The notes beneath the pieces are model-generated. The model saw only the letters and a list, made by a program, of their open reading frames with translations, ran no database searches and was not told the DNA's origin. Position numbers and translations under genes: made by a program. A stretch of DNA of 35,494 nt from Bacteroidota bacterium (GTDB lineage Bacteria > Bacteroidota > Bacteroidia > Chitinophagales > Chitinophagaceae), in NCBI GenBank assembly GCA_018971025.1, contig JAGWVE010000015.1:1-35494 (forward strand), given 5' to 3'. Shown piece by piece: positions 16,752 to 25,513 of the stretch (position 1 is its first letter; every line of letters starts with the position of its first letter).

Positions 16752-16812
16752 CACATTTTTTCTAAAAAAATTAGATTCAAAAAAATCAATTGCTTCTTGT
16801 AATTTCAATCTT

Positions 16813-18720
16813 ATGAAAATATTAAAATTTGTATTTGCATTTTTAATCCTGGCATACACAGCAAAAACGCAACCTACTCAAAAACCGCCATTGCATGGAA
16901 AAAATTGGATGGCCATTACTGGTAAACCACTCGCTGCAACTGCTGGTTCTATTATTTTTAATAAAGGCGGAAATGCTGTAGATGCAGCCTGTGCTATGTT
17001 AGCAGCCACTTGCACCATGTGGGATGTACTTAGCTGGGGTGGAGAAACACAAGCCTTAATTTACAATCCAAAAACAAAACAAGTTATCGCCATATCCGCC
17101 ATGGGTGTGGCTCCTACGGGTGCAACACCAGATTTCTTTAAAAATAAAGGGATGAATTATCCACCAGAATATGGACCCTTAGCTGCAACAACACCGGGTA
17201 CACCGGGTGGATTATGTTTTATGCTTGCAGAATATGGAACGATGCGTTTAGAAGAAGTTTTAAAACCAGCAATGCAGCTTGCTGCAGGTTATCCCATTGA
17301 CGCGCAAACAGCAAATAGTATCGAACGCGGTAAACAAAGAATTAAAGAATGGCCCTATAGTAAAAATGTTTTATTACCACATCTAGGTGAAAAAAGAGAA
17401 GCACCGGAAGCGGGAGAAATTTTTATTCAAAAAGATTTACTAGCAACATTACAAAAATTAGTAGATGCAGAAAAACAAGCACTTAAAAAAGGTAAATCTA
17501 GAAAGGAAGCTATTTATGCAGCTTATGACCGTTTTTACAAAGGCGATATTGCTCAGGAATTTGTTAGAGGTGCACAAGAACAAGGTGGACTTATTACCCT
17601 TCAAGATTTAGCCAATTGGAAGCCTACCATCGAAACACCTTTACAAATCAATTATAAAGGCATCGACGTTTATAAACTTCAACCTTGGACACAAGGTCCT
17701 AGTATGCTACAGGCTTTAAATATTTTAGAAAATTTTGATTTAAAATCAATGGGTTATAATTCTCCAGCTTATATCCATACGGTGTACCAGGCTATGAATT
17801 TAAGTTTTGCAGACCGTGATTTTTATTATGGAGATCCTTTATTTTCTAGTCAAATTCCTATCAAAGGCTTACTGAGTAAGGATTATGCTAAAAAAAGAGC
17901 TTCAGAAATACCCGTTGGTTTTAATAATCCAAATACAGCACCAGGCGATCCATATCCATTTGAAGGAAAACAAAATCCTTTTACTAATTTATTACAACAA
18001 AGAGCGGCACTTTATAATACAGATACAGCAACCAGAAAAACAGGGGTTTTACCAAGTCATGACGGCACAGAAATAGCTAAAAATGAAGCTTTAAATCATG
18101 AATTATATATGGACCGCTTATGGAGGGGAACAACTTCTGTAGAAGCAGCCGATACAAGCGGATGGGTGGTATCAATTACACCAAGTGGTGGTTGGATTCC
18201 TGCATGCATTGCTGGTAATACAGGTGTTGGAATGAGTCAACGAATGCAATCCTTTGTGTTAGATTCTATACAAAATCCATTTAATGTGGTAGCACCTGGA
18301 AAAAGACCACGCGTAACATTAACACCAAGTCTTGCATTAAAGGATGGTAAACCATTTTTATCTTTTGCAGTGCAGGGAGGTGATACCCAAGATCAAAATT
18401 TATTACAGTTTTTTTTAAACATGGTTGAATTTGGGATGACAGTTCAACAAGCAGCAGAAGCAGCAAATATTAATTCCAATCAACTATGGTTATCACTTGG
18501 TGGAAATAAAATAGCAGATCGAAAACCAAAACCAGGCAACTTGTTGCTTCATACCAATACCCCAGAAAAAGTTAGAACCGAATTAAAAAAGATGGGATAT
18601 AATTTGAGTTTTGATCCAAGAAGTAGTGGTCCTATCAATGCCATATTTTTTGACTGGAAGCATGGAAGCCTTTGGGGTGGCAGTTCTAACAATGGTGAAG
18701 ATTATGGTATTGGTTGGTAA
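16813..18720 (+). CDS. Gamma-glutamyltransferase family protein (Ntn-hydrolase), exported
   Basis: This 635-residue protein has a signal peptide (1-19) and the gamma-glutamyltranspeptidase fold, which autocleaves so that a Thr becomes the N-terminal nucleophile of the small subunit. Family marks include KGGNAVDAA (51-59), TPGTPGG (127-133) and the middle domain QINYKGIDVY (278-287). The processing site is RGTTSVEAAD (438-447), with Thr440 the expected nucleophile. Classical enzymes read TTH-x-S-VVD here, so this is a divergent subfamily and its donor need not be glutathione. GNTGVGMSQRMQ (468-479) and the RPR-V-TLTPS segment (498-506) are also typical. It lies right of the candidate origin and 14 nt before the ChaN-like gene, probably in one operon. 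Confidence 0.88.
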   Translation: MKILKFVFAFLILAYTAKTQPTQKPPLHGKNWMAITGKPLAATAGSIIFNKGGNAVDAACAMLAATCTMWDVLSWGGETQALIYNPKTKQVIAISAMGVAPTGATPDFFKNKGMNYPPEYGPLAATTPGTPGGLCFMLAEYGTMRLEEVLKPAMQLAAGYPIDAQTANSIERGKQRIKEWPYSKNVLLPHLGEKREAPEAGEIFIQKDLLATLQKLVDAEKQALKKGKSRKEAIYAAYDRFYKGDIAQEFVRGAQEQGGLITLQDLANWKPTIETPLQINYKGIDVYKLQPWTQGPSMLQALNILENFDLKSMGYNSPAYIHTVYQAMNLSFADRDFYYGDPLFSSQIPIKGLLSKDYAKKRASEIPVGFNNPNTAPGDPYPFEGKQNPFTNLLQQRAALYNTDTATRKTGVLPSHDGTEIAKNEALNHELYMDRLWRGTTSVEAADTSGWVVSITPSGGWIPACIAGNTGVGMSQRMQSFVLDSIQNPFNVVAPGKRPRVTLTPSLALKDGKPFLSFAVQGGDTQDQNLLQFFLNMVEFGMTVQQAAEAANINSNQLWLSLGGNKIADRKPKPGNLLLHTNTPEKVRTELKKMGYNLSFDPRSSGPINAIFFDWKHGSLWGGSSNNGEDYGIGW

Positions 18721-18734
18721 ATAAAAAAATAAAA

Positions 18735-19589
18735 ATGAAAAAATATATCGTTTCCATTGTTGTATTATTTATTACTGTTAGCGTTTTTGCACAAACAAAA
18801 ACACCGTTTGTTTTATACAATAGCAAAGGAAAAAAAGTTAGCTATAAAAAAATGATTCGCGTGTTGGCACAAAACGATATTGTGCTTTTTGGTGAATACC
18901 ACAACAACGCCATTGCACACTGGCTTCAATTAAGTGTAACCAAAGATTTATTTGAAAAAAGAAAATTAACACTGGGTGCCGAAATGTTTGAGCAGGATAA
19001 TCAAAAAGTATTAAATGATTATTTGCAAGGAAAAATAAATGCAAAAGGGCTCGATTCACTAGCACGCTTATGGAAAAATTATCCTACCGATTATGCGCCA
19101 CTTGTAAATTTTGCCAAAGAAAACAATATTCCATTTACTGCTACTAATATTCCGCGCAAATACGCTTCGCTTGTTTCTAAAAAAGGATTTACGGGACTTG
19201 ATAGTTTGACAGCACAGGAAAAATCTTGGATCGCTCCATTACCGATGGCTTATGATCCCGAACTTCCGGGTTATAAAAACATGGTTGCGATGATGGGTGG
19301 TCACGGCGGCGAAAATTTACCCAAAGCACAGGCTAGTAAAGACGCTACTATGGCGCATTTTATAGTAACCACACAAGTGCCTGGTAGCTTATTTATCCAT
19401 TACAACGGGTCTTATCACTCCGAAAACTATGAAGGCATAGGCTGGTATTTAACAAAATACAACCCACTACTAAAAATTAAAACCATTACTACGGTAAGCC
19501 AAAAAAACATCCACAATTTGGAGGCCGAAAACCTAAATAAGGCTCATTATATTATTTGCGTAGATGCCGACATGACCAATACGTATTGA
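18735..19589 (+). CDS. ChaN-like (DUF399) exported protein, possible haem-binding
   Basis: With ATG at 18735 the protein has 284 residues and a clear signal peptide (MKKYIVSIVV...VFAQ, cleaved near residue 20). An in-frame ATG at 18714 overlaps the previous gene's stop and would put a charged extension before the signal peptide, so I rejected it. It matches the ChaN/DUF399 family, whose Campylobacter member binds haem at the cell surface. Family patterns include FGEYHNNAIAH, LGAEMFEQDNQ, and IPRKYA near the middle. Its mate in the operon is the gamma-glutamyltransferase-like gene 14 nt upstream. An iron or haem role is inferred from the family, not visible in the sequence. Confidence 0.8.
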   Translation: MKKYIVSIVVLFITVSVFAQTKTPFVLYNSKGKKVSYKKMIRVLAQNDIVLFGEYHNNAIAHWLQLSVTKDLFEKRKLTLGAEMFEQDNQKVLNDYLQGKINAKGLDSLARLWKNYPTDYAPLVNFAKENNIPFTATNIPRKYASLVSKKGFTGLDSLTAQEKSWIAPLPMAYDPELPGYKNMVAMMGGHGGENLPKAQASKDATMAHFIVTTQVPGSLFIHYNGSYHSENYEGIGWYLTKYNPLLKIKTITTVSQKNIHNLEAENLNKAHYIICVDADMTNTY

Positions 19590-19792
19590 TAATCAATTAG
19601 TTAGTTTTATTTAAAAAAATTGCGCATAAATACGGGGTGGCTTTATAAAAACCTTGTTCTACATTTATTGACTGGTAACAAAATAGGCCCCGCTAAACGA
19701 GTTAGCTAAAAAATACTAAAAAAATTAGTTTAATTAACAAAGGCCACTTATCTTTGTTATCTATTAGCACGTAACAAGTAAAAAACAACCAT
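19590..19792. promoter_or_regulatory. recA upstream region with palindromic element
   Basis: This 203-bp AT-rich gap holds no gene. The recA -7 candidate lies at 19749-19756. An interrupted palindrome ACTAA-N5-TTAGT at 19715-19729 overlaps the expected -33 position and contains the 13-mer CTAAAAAAATTAG, which recurs at 16762-16774 upstream of the gamma-glutamyltransferase gene. It could be an operator. I saw no terminator for the upstream operon. Confidence 0.4.
19749..19756 (+). promoter_or_regulatory. Candidate recA promoter (-7 element)
   Basis: TATCTTTG fully matches TAnnTTTG, 36 nt before the recA ATG. TTAG at 19725-19728, 20 nt upstream, could serve as a weak -33 (consensus TTTG). Confidence 0.55.
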
Positions 19793-20806
19793 ATGAGTAA
19801 CACTGAAAAATTAAAGGCGCTAAAATTAACAATCGACAAAATAGATAAAGACTATGGTAAAGGCTCTGTCATGATGATGAACGAGCGAAGCCAAGAGCCT
19901 ATGGAAGTGATTTCAACAGGTTCAATAGGACTTGATAGCGCACTTGGTATAGGTGGTTTACCAAAAGGTAGAATCATAGAAATATATGGACCAGAATCTT
20001 CTGGTAAAACAACAGTGGCTATTCATGTCATTGCAGAAGCGCAAAAAAAAGGTGGTATGTGTGCAATCATCGATGCGGAACATGCTTTTGATAGTGCTTA
20101 TGCAAGAAAATTAGGTGTAGACGTAGATAGTTTACTCGTTTCTCAACCAGATTATGGTGAGCAAGCTTTAGAAATTGCAGATCGTTTAATATTATCAGGC
20201 GCGCTAGATGTAGTTGTTATTGACTCTGTAGCGGCGCTAGTTCCTAAAAGTGAACTAGAGGGTGAAATGGGTGATTCTAAAATGGGTTTACACGCAAGAC
20301 TTATGAGCCAAGCGCTTCGTAAACTTACAGCAACCATTAATAAGACAGGAACGGTTTGTATTTTCATCAACCAGCTCCGTGAAAAAATTGGTGTTATGTT
20401 TGGTAACCCAGAAACAACAACAGGTGGTAACGCATTAAAATTCTATGCGTCAGTTCGTTTAGATATTAGAAGAATGACCCAAATCAAAGATGGTGATGCG
20501 GCAATTGGTAACCACGTTAAAGTAAAAGTGGTAAAAAACAAAGTAGCGCCTCCGTTTAGAGCCGCAGAGTTTGATATCATTTTTGGAGAAGGTATTAGCA
20601 AGCTTGGTGAAATCATCGATATGGGTGTAGAGCTTGGTATTGTTCAAAAAAGCGGTAGCTGGTTTAGCTACGATACCAACAAACTTGGTCAAGGAAGAGA
20701 GTCTGTAAAAACACTTTTACACGATAATCCAGAATTAGCCAACGAAATCGAGGCTAAAATTAGAGCTAAGGTTATCGAAGCAAGAACTGCAGCCGCTGAA
20801 GCGTAG
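19793..20806 (+). CDS. recA: Recombinase RecA
   Basis: RecA forms filaments on single-stranded DNA, drives strand exchange and triggers SOS-type responses. The protein has 337 residues. The Walker A motif GPESSGKTT is near 65-73, the DAEHAFD segment near 95, the Walker [11 protein letters not shown] near 141-150, and the DNA-binding loop L2 region with [13 protein letters not shown] near 203-215. [12 protein letters not shown] is near residue 300. All catalytic parts are intact and the C-terminal tail is short, ending in A-A-A-E-A. It has its own promoter and a terminator just downstream, so it is probably monocistronic. Confidence 0.99.
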   Translation: MSNTEKLKALKLTIDKIDKDYGKGSVMMMNERSQEPMEVISTGSIGLDSALGIGGLPKGRIIEIYGPESSGKTTVAIHVIAEAQKKGGMCAIIDAEHAFDSAYARKLGVDVDSLLVSQPDYGEQALEIADRLILSGALDVVVIDSVAALVPKSELEGEMGDSKMGLHARLMSQALRKLTATINKTGTVCIFINQLREKIGVMFGNPETTTGGNALKFYASVRLDIRRMTQIKDGDAAIGNHVKVKVVKNKVAPPFRAAEFDIIFGEGISKLGEIIDMGVELGIVQKSGSWFSYDTNKLGQGRESVKTLLHDNPELANEIEAKIRAKVIEARTAAAEA

Positions 20807-20850
20807 TTTAAGCAACAAAAACAAGAATATTTGATGGGTTAGTAATAATA

Positions 20851-20886
20851 AAAATAGCCGTCTCTGTAAAAAGGGGCGGCTATTTT
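20851..20886 (+). terminator. Rho-independent terminator of recA
   Basis: A 14-bp stem with two G-U pairs (AAAATAGCCGTCTC at 20851-20864, GGGGCGGCTATTTT at 20873-20886) around an 8-nt loop follows recA by 44 nt and ends in T-rich sequence. Confidence 0.85.
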
Positions 20887-20910
20887 GTTTATTTTACAAA
20901 AAAAACAGGT

Positions 20911-21840
20911 TTGCTCTACCGCATTTTACGCTTCTTGATTCGAATGGCGCTTAAAATATTTTGTGTGTCCATTAAAGTTCACAACAAAAAAGCCCTTCAA
21001 CAAAGAGGTCCTTTATTAATTGTTGCCAACCACCCCGATTCATTTTTTGATGCGCTCGTTATTGCAGCAAACTGTACCTATCCCATATCATTTTTAGCAA
21101 GAGGCGATGTCTTTACAAAACCTTGGCATAATTTTTTATTGCGCGCACTCAACATGATGCCCGTTTATAGACAAAGAGAAGGAAAAGAACATTTACACAA
21201 AAATCAAAATAGTTTTGATGCTAGCGTAGCGGTTTTTAAAAACGGCGGCACCGTACTAATATTTATAGAAGGGATTTGCTTAAATAAAAATGAAATTCAA
21301 CCATTCAAAAAAGGAGCAGCTAGAATTTTACAACAGGCGGTTGCCGCAGGCGTAACGCCAGCAGTGCTTCCAGCGGTTATCACGTACAATGGTTTCAAGC
21401 ATTTCGGAAAAAAAATATACCTAATGTTGGGAACTACAGTATCTGCCAATCAATTTTTTAATAATACCGCAGAACCAGAAAATACAGCTATCCAAAGAAA
21501 TAATTTTAACAACCATGTGATGCGGGAAATGCTATCTCTTTATAAAGAACCCCCATCTAAAAAATACAAACGCCCGCTCTATTTGTTTCCAATTATTGGT
21601 ATAGCGTGGTTTTGGCACGCCCCACTATTTTTATTGATTAAAACATTTGCAGCATACAAAACAAAGGGTACCGTATTTTATGATTCGGTTTTGTTTGCAC
21701 TACTATTATTTGCTTATCCTATTTACTTGCTTTTTCTCTTTTTGCTACTATCTTCTATAGGTATTTCCAATCTATCTAGCAGTTTAATCATAGCAGCCCA
21801 CCCATTATTAGCCATCATTTACACCCAATCAAAAAAATAA
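20911..21840 (+). CDS. PlsC-type phospholipid acyltransferase with C-terminal membrane segments
   Basis: This 309-residue acyltransferase probably acylates lysophospholipid or glycerol phosphate. The catalytic motif reads NHPDSFFDA (40-48), spaced H-x5-D rather than the usual H-x4-D, a spacing I recall from yeast Gpt2/Sct1-type and some Bacteroidota enzymes. The second block is FIEGICLNKNEIQPFKKGAA, which aligns with FPEGTRS...FKxG. The last 90 residues contain two or three strongly hydrophobic segments (about 220-245, 258-285 and 287-303). The start is a TTG at 20911; the first ATG (20944) would remove 11 residues of the N-terminal hydrophobic helix. It lies 24 nt past the recA terminator and 32 nt before mgsA. 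Confidence 0.85.
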   Translation: MLYRILRFLIRMALKIFCVSIKVHNKKALQQRGPLLIVANHPDSFFDALVIAANCTYPISFLARGDVFTKPWHNFLLRALNMMPVYRQREGKEHLHKNQNSFDASVAVFKNGGTVLIFIEGICLNKNEIQPFKKGAARILQQAVAAGVTPAVLPAVITYNGFKHFGKKIYLMLGTTVSANQFFNNTAEPENTAIQRNNFNNHVMREMLSLYKEPPSKKYKRPLYLFPIIGIAWFWHAPLFLLIKTFAAYKTKGTVFYDSVLFALLLFAYPIYLLFLFLLLSSIGISNLSSSLIIAAHPLLAIIYTQSKK

Positions 21841-21872
21841 ATTAAGTACCTTTCTGCTTCAAATCTACCTAC

Positions 21873-22331
21873 ATGAAAAACATTAAAAAATTAGGCGCAC
21901 GCAAACGAATCGCACTAGTGGCACACGACAATAAAAAAGCCGATTTAATGGCTTGGGTAGAACACAATAAAATTGTTTTGTCTAAACACGAACTTGTTGC
22001 AACGGGAACTACCGGTAAAATCATAGAAGAAAAAATAGATAGACCCGTAAAAAAATTAATGAGTGGCCCCATGGGTGGCGACCAGCAAATTGGCGCTATG
22101 ATTGCTTCTGGCGAAATAGACATGATGTTTTTTTTCTGGGATCCCATGGAAGCGCAACCCCACGATAGTGACGTAAAAGCACTTTTAAGACTTTGCGTAC
22201 TTTGGAATATTCCAATGGCCTGCGATAGAGCCACCGCCGATTTTGTTATCACGTCACCATTTATGAATGGCGATTACGACGCAACGGTTCCTGATTACAG
22301 CGGTTATTTAAACAGGAAGATTGTAAAGTAG
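21873..22331 (+). CDS. mgsA: Methylglyoxal synthase
   Basis: MgsA converts dihydroxyacetone phosphate to methylglyoxal and phosphate, a bypass used when phosphorylated sugars build up. The protein has 152 residues. Active-site blocks are all present: VAHDNKK (16-22), TGTTG near 45-49, SGPMGGDQQIG (65-75) with the catalytic Asp71, and FFWDPMEAQPHDSDVKAL with the conserved His near 98. TACCTTTC at 21847-21854 is a 7-of-8 match to the -7 consensus 18 nt before the ATG. The following GNAT gene begins 1 nt after its stop, so this gene starts a tight four-gene operon (mgsA, GNAT, cyclophilin, uvrB). Confidence 0.97.
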   Translation: MKNIKKLGARKRIALVAHDNKKADLMAWVEHNKIVLSKHELVATGTTGKIIEEKIDRPVKKLMSGPMGGDQQIGAMIASGEIDMMFFFWDPMEAQPHDSDVKALLRLCVLWNIPMACDRATADFVITSPFMNGDYDATVPDYSGYLNRKIVK

Positions 22332-22332
22332 G

Positions 22333-22836
22333 ATGCAAAAAATAAATATTCGGAACTGGCAAATCAGTGACGCACAAGCCCTTGCCGCAGTTGCCAACAA
22401 TCGAAACGTTTGGAATAGTATTAGAAATGAATTTCCAAGTCCTTACACCGTAATGGATGCGCTTGCGTGGATAAAGCATGCCAATGAAGAAAAACCGGTC
22501 GCTAATTTTGCCATCGAAATAGGCACCGTGGTAGCCGGAAACATAAGCTGTACTTGGCACAAAGACGTATATGCTAAAACGGTAGAGATCGGATATTTTA
22601 TTGGTGAAAACTATTGGGGGAAAGGAATTGCCACCGCCGCCGTATCTCACATGTTGGAGGCCATTAAAAAAAATAAAGAAATTGTACGCATCGAAGCAAA
22701 AATTTTTGGTAACAACACAAGATCGGCGCGCGTACTAGAAAAAAATAATTTTGTATTAGAAGGCACGAGAAAAAATGCAATTTTTAAAAACGGCGTAATC
22801 GCTGATGAAGAAGTATGGGTTCATTTAATTTCATAA
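22333..22836 (+). CDS. GNAT family N-acetyltransferase (RimJ/RimL type)
   Basis: This is a 167-residue acetyl-CoA-dependent N-acetyltransferase. The acetyl-CoA-binding loop is EIGYFIGENYWGKGIATAAV (about 82-101), containing the G-K-G-I-A variant of the R/Q-x-x-G-x-G/A motif. The C-terminal block NTRSARVLEKNNFVLEGTRK (about 124-143) is typical of the RimJ/RimL branch, which acetylates ribosomal proteins, small amines or antibiotics; the substrate is unknown. It starts 1 nt after mgsA and overlaps the next gene by 22 nt, so translation is probably coupled. Confidence 0.9.
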   Translation: MQKINIRNWQISDAQALAAVANNRNVWNSIRNEFPSPYTVMDALAWIKHANEEKPVANFAIEIGTVVAGNISCTWHKDVYAKTVEIGYFIGENYWGKGIATAAVSHMLEAIKKNKEIVRIEAKIFGNNTRSARVLEKNNFVLEGTRKNAIFKNGVIADEEVWVHLIS

Positions 22837-23423
22837 AAAAAAATATTGCTCCCGCACTTTGTGTCATGCTACTATGTTTTTCATGCACACAAAAAAAGTA
22901 TGCCAATCCGCATATAGAAATTGAAACCAAGTATGGTATTATAGAAGCCGAATTATACCCTAGCAAAGCGCCTCAAACATGCGCTGCCATTTTATCGTAC
23001 ATAGATTCCGGTTTTTATGAAGACGCTTCTTTTTACCGTGTATTAAATGTAACCAACCAGCCGTCTAATGCGCCAAAAACCGAAATACTCCAAGGTGGTC
23101 TGTGGAAAACCAACTACATGAAGCTCTATGAAATGAAGGGGATACCGCATGAACCCACTTCTAAAACGGGCCTCAAACACACAGACGGTGTTTTATCGCT
23201 TGCACGTAATTTACCGGGAACCGCCAACGCCGAATTTTTTATTTGCATTGGCAATCAACCCGGTCTCGACGAAGGCGGCGAAAACGTAGAAGATAAACTT
23301 GGCTACGCGGCTTTTGGAAAAGTAGTGAGGGGTATGTCTGTGGTGCGAAAAATATATATGTTAAACGATCACGAACAAATGCTTACGCCACCTGTTGCTA
23401 TTTATAATATTACTAGAAAATAA
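22815..23423 (+). CDS. Cyclophilin-type peptidyl-prolyl isomerase, lipoprotein
   Basis: This 202-residue protein is a cyclophilin-fold prolyl isomerase exported to the envelope. The N-terminus has K-K, a hydrophobic stretch and LLCFSC (19-24), so Cys24 is the probable lipidated residue. The cyclophilin core starts with IEIETKYGIIEAELYP. FYRVL replaces the FHR of typical enzymes but keeps the catalytic Arg. GVLSLARNLPGTANAEFFI, IGNQPGLD and YAAFGKVVRGMSVV complete the fold. The gene overlaps the GNAT gene by 22 nt, and uvrB starts 5 nt after its stop. It would aid periplasmic folding alongside the PpiD-like protein at 14182-16272. Confidence 0.92.
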   Translation: MGSFNFIKKNIAPALCVMLLCFSCTQKKYANPHIEIETKYGIIEAELYPSKAPQTCAAILSYIDSGFYEDASFYRVLNVTNQPSNAPKTEILQGGLWKTNYMKLYEMKGIPHEPTSKTGLKHTDGVLSLARNLPGTANAEFFICIGNQPGLDEGGENVEDKLGYAAFGKVVRGMSVVRKIYMLNDHEQMLTPPVAIYNITRK

Positions 23424-23428
23424 ACGGT

Positions 23429-25462
23429 ATGCCCTTTACGCTTCATGCACCCTATAGTCCAGCAGGTGATCAACCCTTTGCCATTGATCAGCTCACAAAA
23501 GGCGTGCTTGAAAACGAGCAGTATCAAACGCTTTTGGGGGTTACGGGTAGCGGTAAAACCTTTACCATCGCCAACGTAATTCAAAATACACAAAGGCCAA
23601 CGCTGGTGCTTACACACAACAAAACCCTTGTGGCACAACTCTATGGCGAGTTCAAACAGTTTTTCCCTGACAACGCCGTAGGATATTTTGTAAGCTATTA
23701 CGATTATTATCAGCCAGAAGCGTATATGCCTGTTACGGGTGTGTACATCGAAAAAGATTTAAGCATCAACGAAGAATTAGATAAACTAAGACTTCAAGCT
23801 ACCGCGCAATTGTTAAGTGGTCGTAGAGATATTATTATTGTCGCGAGCGTGAGTTGTATTTATGGTATGGGTAACCCTACCGAATATGAAAATGGTATTG
23901 TGCGCATTCATACCGGACAGGTGGTTTCGAGGCAAGCATTTTTACACGCACTCATAAATTCTTTGTATTCGCGCACACAAGATGATTTTAAACGTGGATC
24001 CTTTAGGGTAAAAGGAGACACCGTTGATATTAATTTACCCTACGTCGATTTTGGATACCGCGTAACTTTTTTTGGTGACGAAATTGAATCGATAGAAAGC
24101 ATTGAAACCGAAACCAGCAAACGCATTGGTACCATGGACAATGCAGCTATTTTTCCGGCTAATTTATATTTAGCGCCCAAAGACATGATTGTAGAAGTGA
24201 TTCACGAAATACAAGATGAAATGCGCGCACAGTATGAATATTTTATGCGCGTTGGAAAAAAGCAAGAAGCCAACCGCATCAAAGAAAGAGTAGAATATGA
24301 TTTAGAGATGATTCGTGAATTAGGTTATTGCTCCGGTATCGAAAACTATTCACGTTTTTTTGATAGAAGAAAACCGGGCACTAGACCCTTTTGTTTGCTC
24401 GATTATTTCCCCAAAGATTTTTTGTGCATCATAGATGAAAGCCATCAAACCATTCCACAAATTGCCGGCATGTACGGTGGTGACAGGTCCAGAAAAATGA
24501 CACTGGTAGATTATGGATTTCGTTTACCAAGTGCCATCGATAACCGTCCGCTAAATTTTCATGAGTTTGATAACATGATTGGTCAAACCATTTTTGTGAG
24601 CGCCACTCCCGCCGAATATGAACTTGAAAAAACCGGCGGCGTAGTGGTAGAGCAGGTTGTAAGGCCTACCGGCTTGTTGGATCCCCCCATCGAAGTGCGT
24701 CCAAGCCACCACCAAATCGATGATTTATTACACGAAATCGACCTGCGTATTGCATCTGGCGACCGTGTGCTTGTAACAACACTTACCAAACGTATGGCCG
24801 AAGAAATGAATCAGTATTTAGCCAAGCGGAACATAAAAGCTAAATACATTCATAGTGATGTAGACACACTAGAGCGCGTCGAAATTTTAAGAGATTTACG
24901 ACTTGGTGTAATTGATGTACTCGTAGGTGTAAACCTTTTAAGAGAAGGACTTGATTTACCCGAAGTTTCACTCGTGGCTATATTAGACGCAGACAAAGAA
25001 GGCTTTTTAAGAAACGAAAAATCACTTACACAAACAGCAGGCCGCGCCGCGCGAAATGTAAATGGACTCGTTATTTTTTATGCCGATAAAATAACCATGA
25101 GTATGCAGCGCACCATTGATGAAACGGCGCGCCGCCGTGCCAAACAAATCGCCTTTAACGAAGCCAACAACATTACACCCACAACGGTTTCAAAAAGCAA
25201 AGAGCAAGTGTTTGCACAAACATCGGTGCTTGATATTAAGGGCTATGATCCGTCTAATGCGGTACAACAAAACAATAGCAAAACAGAAAGCGAAACCTTT
25301 GCTGAACAAGTGGTGTATACAACCATTCCTCAAATAGAAAAAGCAATCAGGCTTGCTAAAAAAGAAATGGAAGCTGCAGCCAAAGACATGGACTTTATAG
25401 AAGCCGCCCGCCTCCGAGATGAAATGTTTCGTTTACAAAAGTTACGAGACGAGATGAAATAA
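23429..25462 (+). CDS. uvrB: UvrABC system protein B
   Basis: UvrB verifies DNA damage and directs UvrC incision in nucleotide excision repair. The 677-residue length is typical. The Walker A motif GVTGSGKT is near 38-45; the damage-probing beta-hairpin YYDYYQPEAYMP is near 91-102. DESHQT (helicase motif II) lies near 337-342, and the motif V-VI region LREGLDLPEVSL...QTAGRAARN near 512-545. The C-terminal UVR motif (about 640-675; KEMEAAAKDMDFIEAARLRD) contacts UvrC. It is the last gene of the tight mgsA operon; linkage of uvrB to those genes is probably just operon packing. Confidence 0.99.
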   Translation: MPFTLHAPYSPAGDQPFAIDQLTKGVLENEQYQTLLGVTGSGKTFTIANVIQNTQRPTLVLTHNKTLVAQLYGEFKQFFPDNAVGYFVSYYDYYQPEAYMPVTGVYIEKDLSINEELDKLRLQATAQLLSGRRDIIIVASVSCIYGMGNPTEYENGIVRIHTGQVVSRQAFLHALINSLYSRTQDDFKRGSFRVKGDTVDINLPYVDFGYRVTFFGDEIESIESIETETSKRIGTMDNAAIFPANLYLAPKDMIVEVIHEIQDEMRAQYEYFMRVGKKQEANRIKERVEYDLEMIRELGYCSGIENYSRFFDRRKPGTRPFCLLDYFPKDFLCIIDESHQTIPQIAGMYGGDRSRKMTLVDYGFRLPSAIDNRPLNFHEFDNMIGQTIFVSATPAEYELEKTGGVVVEQVVRPTGLLDPPIEVRPSHHQIDDLLHEIDLRIASGDRVLVTTLTKRMAEEMNQYLAKRNIKAKYIHSDVDTLERVEILRDLRLGVIDVLVGVNLLREGLDLPEVSLVAILDADKEGFLRNEKSLTQTAGRAARNVNGLVIFYADKITMSMQRTIDETARRRAKQIAFNEANNITPTTVSKSKEQVFAQTSVLDIKGYDPSNAVQQNNSKTESETFAEQVVYTTIPQIEKAIRLAKKEMEAAAKDMDFIEAARLRDEMFRLQKLRDEMK

Positions 25463-25513
25463 CCTACTCAAGACTTTGTAGAAAGTATAGATTTCTTATC
25501 TTGTTCTCCAACG

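Larger units (their letters stand above)
16273..16812. other. oriC: Candidate replication origin (oriC) in a long AT-rich divergent region
   Basis: This 540-bp gene-free stretch is by far the longest in the window. Seen directly: it is strongly AT-rich; one exact TTWTNCACA match lies at 16655-16663 (minus strand). One-mismatch matches are at 16346-16354, 16382-16390, 16413-16421, 16611-16619, 16621-16629 and 16743-16751. The pentamer AAGGT occurs eight times, and palindromes CAAGGAACCTTG (16589-16600) and TTTATTTAAATAAA (16702-16715) are present. TAATAGTAATAG (16690-16701) and CTATTATTA (16728-16736) resemble DnaA-trio runs. Known: origins combine DnaA boxes with an AT-rich unwinding element, and parS sites cluster nearby. 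Inferred: with parS-like sites 3.5 kb away and mostly divergent gene orientation, this is a plausible oriC. No reading frame of note was seen. Confidence 0.5.
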
